Assembly: GCA_019113645.1 (NCBI GenBank)
Contig: DXGZ01000009.1
Coordinates: 1 to 41,715 of the forward strand
Direction: 5' to 3'
DNA length: 41,715 bases
Origin: Candidatus Mediterraneibacter vanvlietii
GTDB taxonomy: Bacteria > Bacillota > Clostridia > Lachnospirales > Lachnospiraceae
The position numbers were made by a program, and so were the translations under genes. Shown one piece after another: positions 41,601 to 41,715 of this stretch (the stretch's first letter is position 1; every line of letters starts with the position of its first letter). The notes under the pieces are model-generated. The model searched no databases and was not told the origin of the DNA. It was given only the letters and a program-made list of their open reading frames with translations.

Positions 41601-41715
41601 CCCCAGCTATGCTGGGGAGAATGGAGTAAGCAGGAGCGTGTAAGATATAAATAAAAAGCCTCCTATGCTAAAATGAGAATGGTGTCGCAAGCCAAACTCA
41701 AAAATTAGTATAGGA
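41601..41715 (+). mobile_element. Left end of a probable IS200/IS605-family element (cut by the window)
   Basis: CCCCAGC-TAT-GCTGGGG (41601-41617) is a tight hairpin like the subterminal palindromes recognised by TnpA of IS200-type elements. Further on TCCTATGCTAA (41661-41671) pairs with TTAGTATAGGA (41705-41715, one mismatch). If the sequence continues with GGC and T, the stem would extend into AAAAAGCC at 41653-41660 and would hide the ribosome binding site of a transposase gene beyond the window, as known for IS200. No transposase codon is visible, so the call rests on these structures. Confidence 0.55.

Overview
The window reads as chromosomal DNA of a Gram-positive anaerobe of the Clostridia, most likely a gut Lachnospiraceae. 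The signs are strong GGAGG-type ribosome binding sites, a T-box leader, small cysteine-rich and AAA-ATPase-like families that I associate with Lachnospiraceae, a UgpC/MsmX-type sugar/glycerophosphodiester transporter, and dense co-directional operons with 4-20 bp overlaps. I cannot place it to genus from sequence alone. No tRNA, rRNA, CRISPR array or prophage is visible.

Left part (1-6960) is accessory and partly decayed. It holds the 3' part of a Fic-domain gene cut by the window edge, an acetyltransferase fused head-to-tail to the remnant of a second one, an XRE regulator with a two-gene ABC exporter, remnants of an Rpn-type nuclease/transposase and of a cupin gene, a small membrane protein and a YjaB-like acetyltransferase. 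An intergenic stretch (6993-7248) carries a convincing promoter, three Shine-Dalgarno-like sites and a terminator on the reverse strand, so it is probably a short transcript with no ordinary gene.

7372-16812: a YfcE-like phosphodiesterase and a VanZ-like protein; a T-box riboswitch (probable Ile specifier AUC) in front of a CstA-type transporter; then a response regulator, histidine kinase, ABC ATPase, large FtsX-type permease, four-Cys mini-protein and HAD hydrolase operon. Two near-identical 20-bp dyads, one before the regulator gene and one before the ATPase gene, look like the operators of this two-component system.

16947-24972: a stand-alone HIRAN protein, a WYL regulator, a chimeric fragment made of two unrelated gene families, a small conserved protein, then an MrfA-like helicase, a UvrD-like helicase and a SpoU rRNA/tRNA methyltransferase in one overlapping operon. 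The group suggests DNA-damage processing. The next 1 kb (24973-26028) is non-coding. It holds a roughly 780-bp nested inverted structure with two 213-bp hairpin elements that share a conserved loop, followed by tandem ARG boxes over the argF promoter.

26029-33994: argF; a complete ugp-like operon (ATPase, two permeases, binding lipoprotein) followed by a glycerophosphodiester phosphodiesterase and a NagD-type phosphatase; then a TetR regulator. 33978-35520 (reverse strand): a GT8 glycosyltransferase and a DUF308/HdeD membrane protein. 35802-40583: a coiled-coil protein overlapping ftsH, a radical SAM/SPASM protein, and mtnA. A convergent LysR gene follows, and the window ends in the left end of what looks like an IS200/IS605-family element whose hairpin would hide the transposase ribosome binding site.
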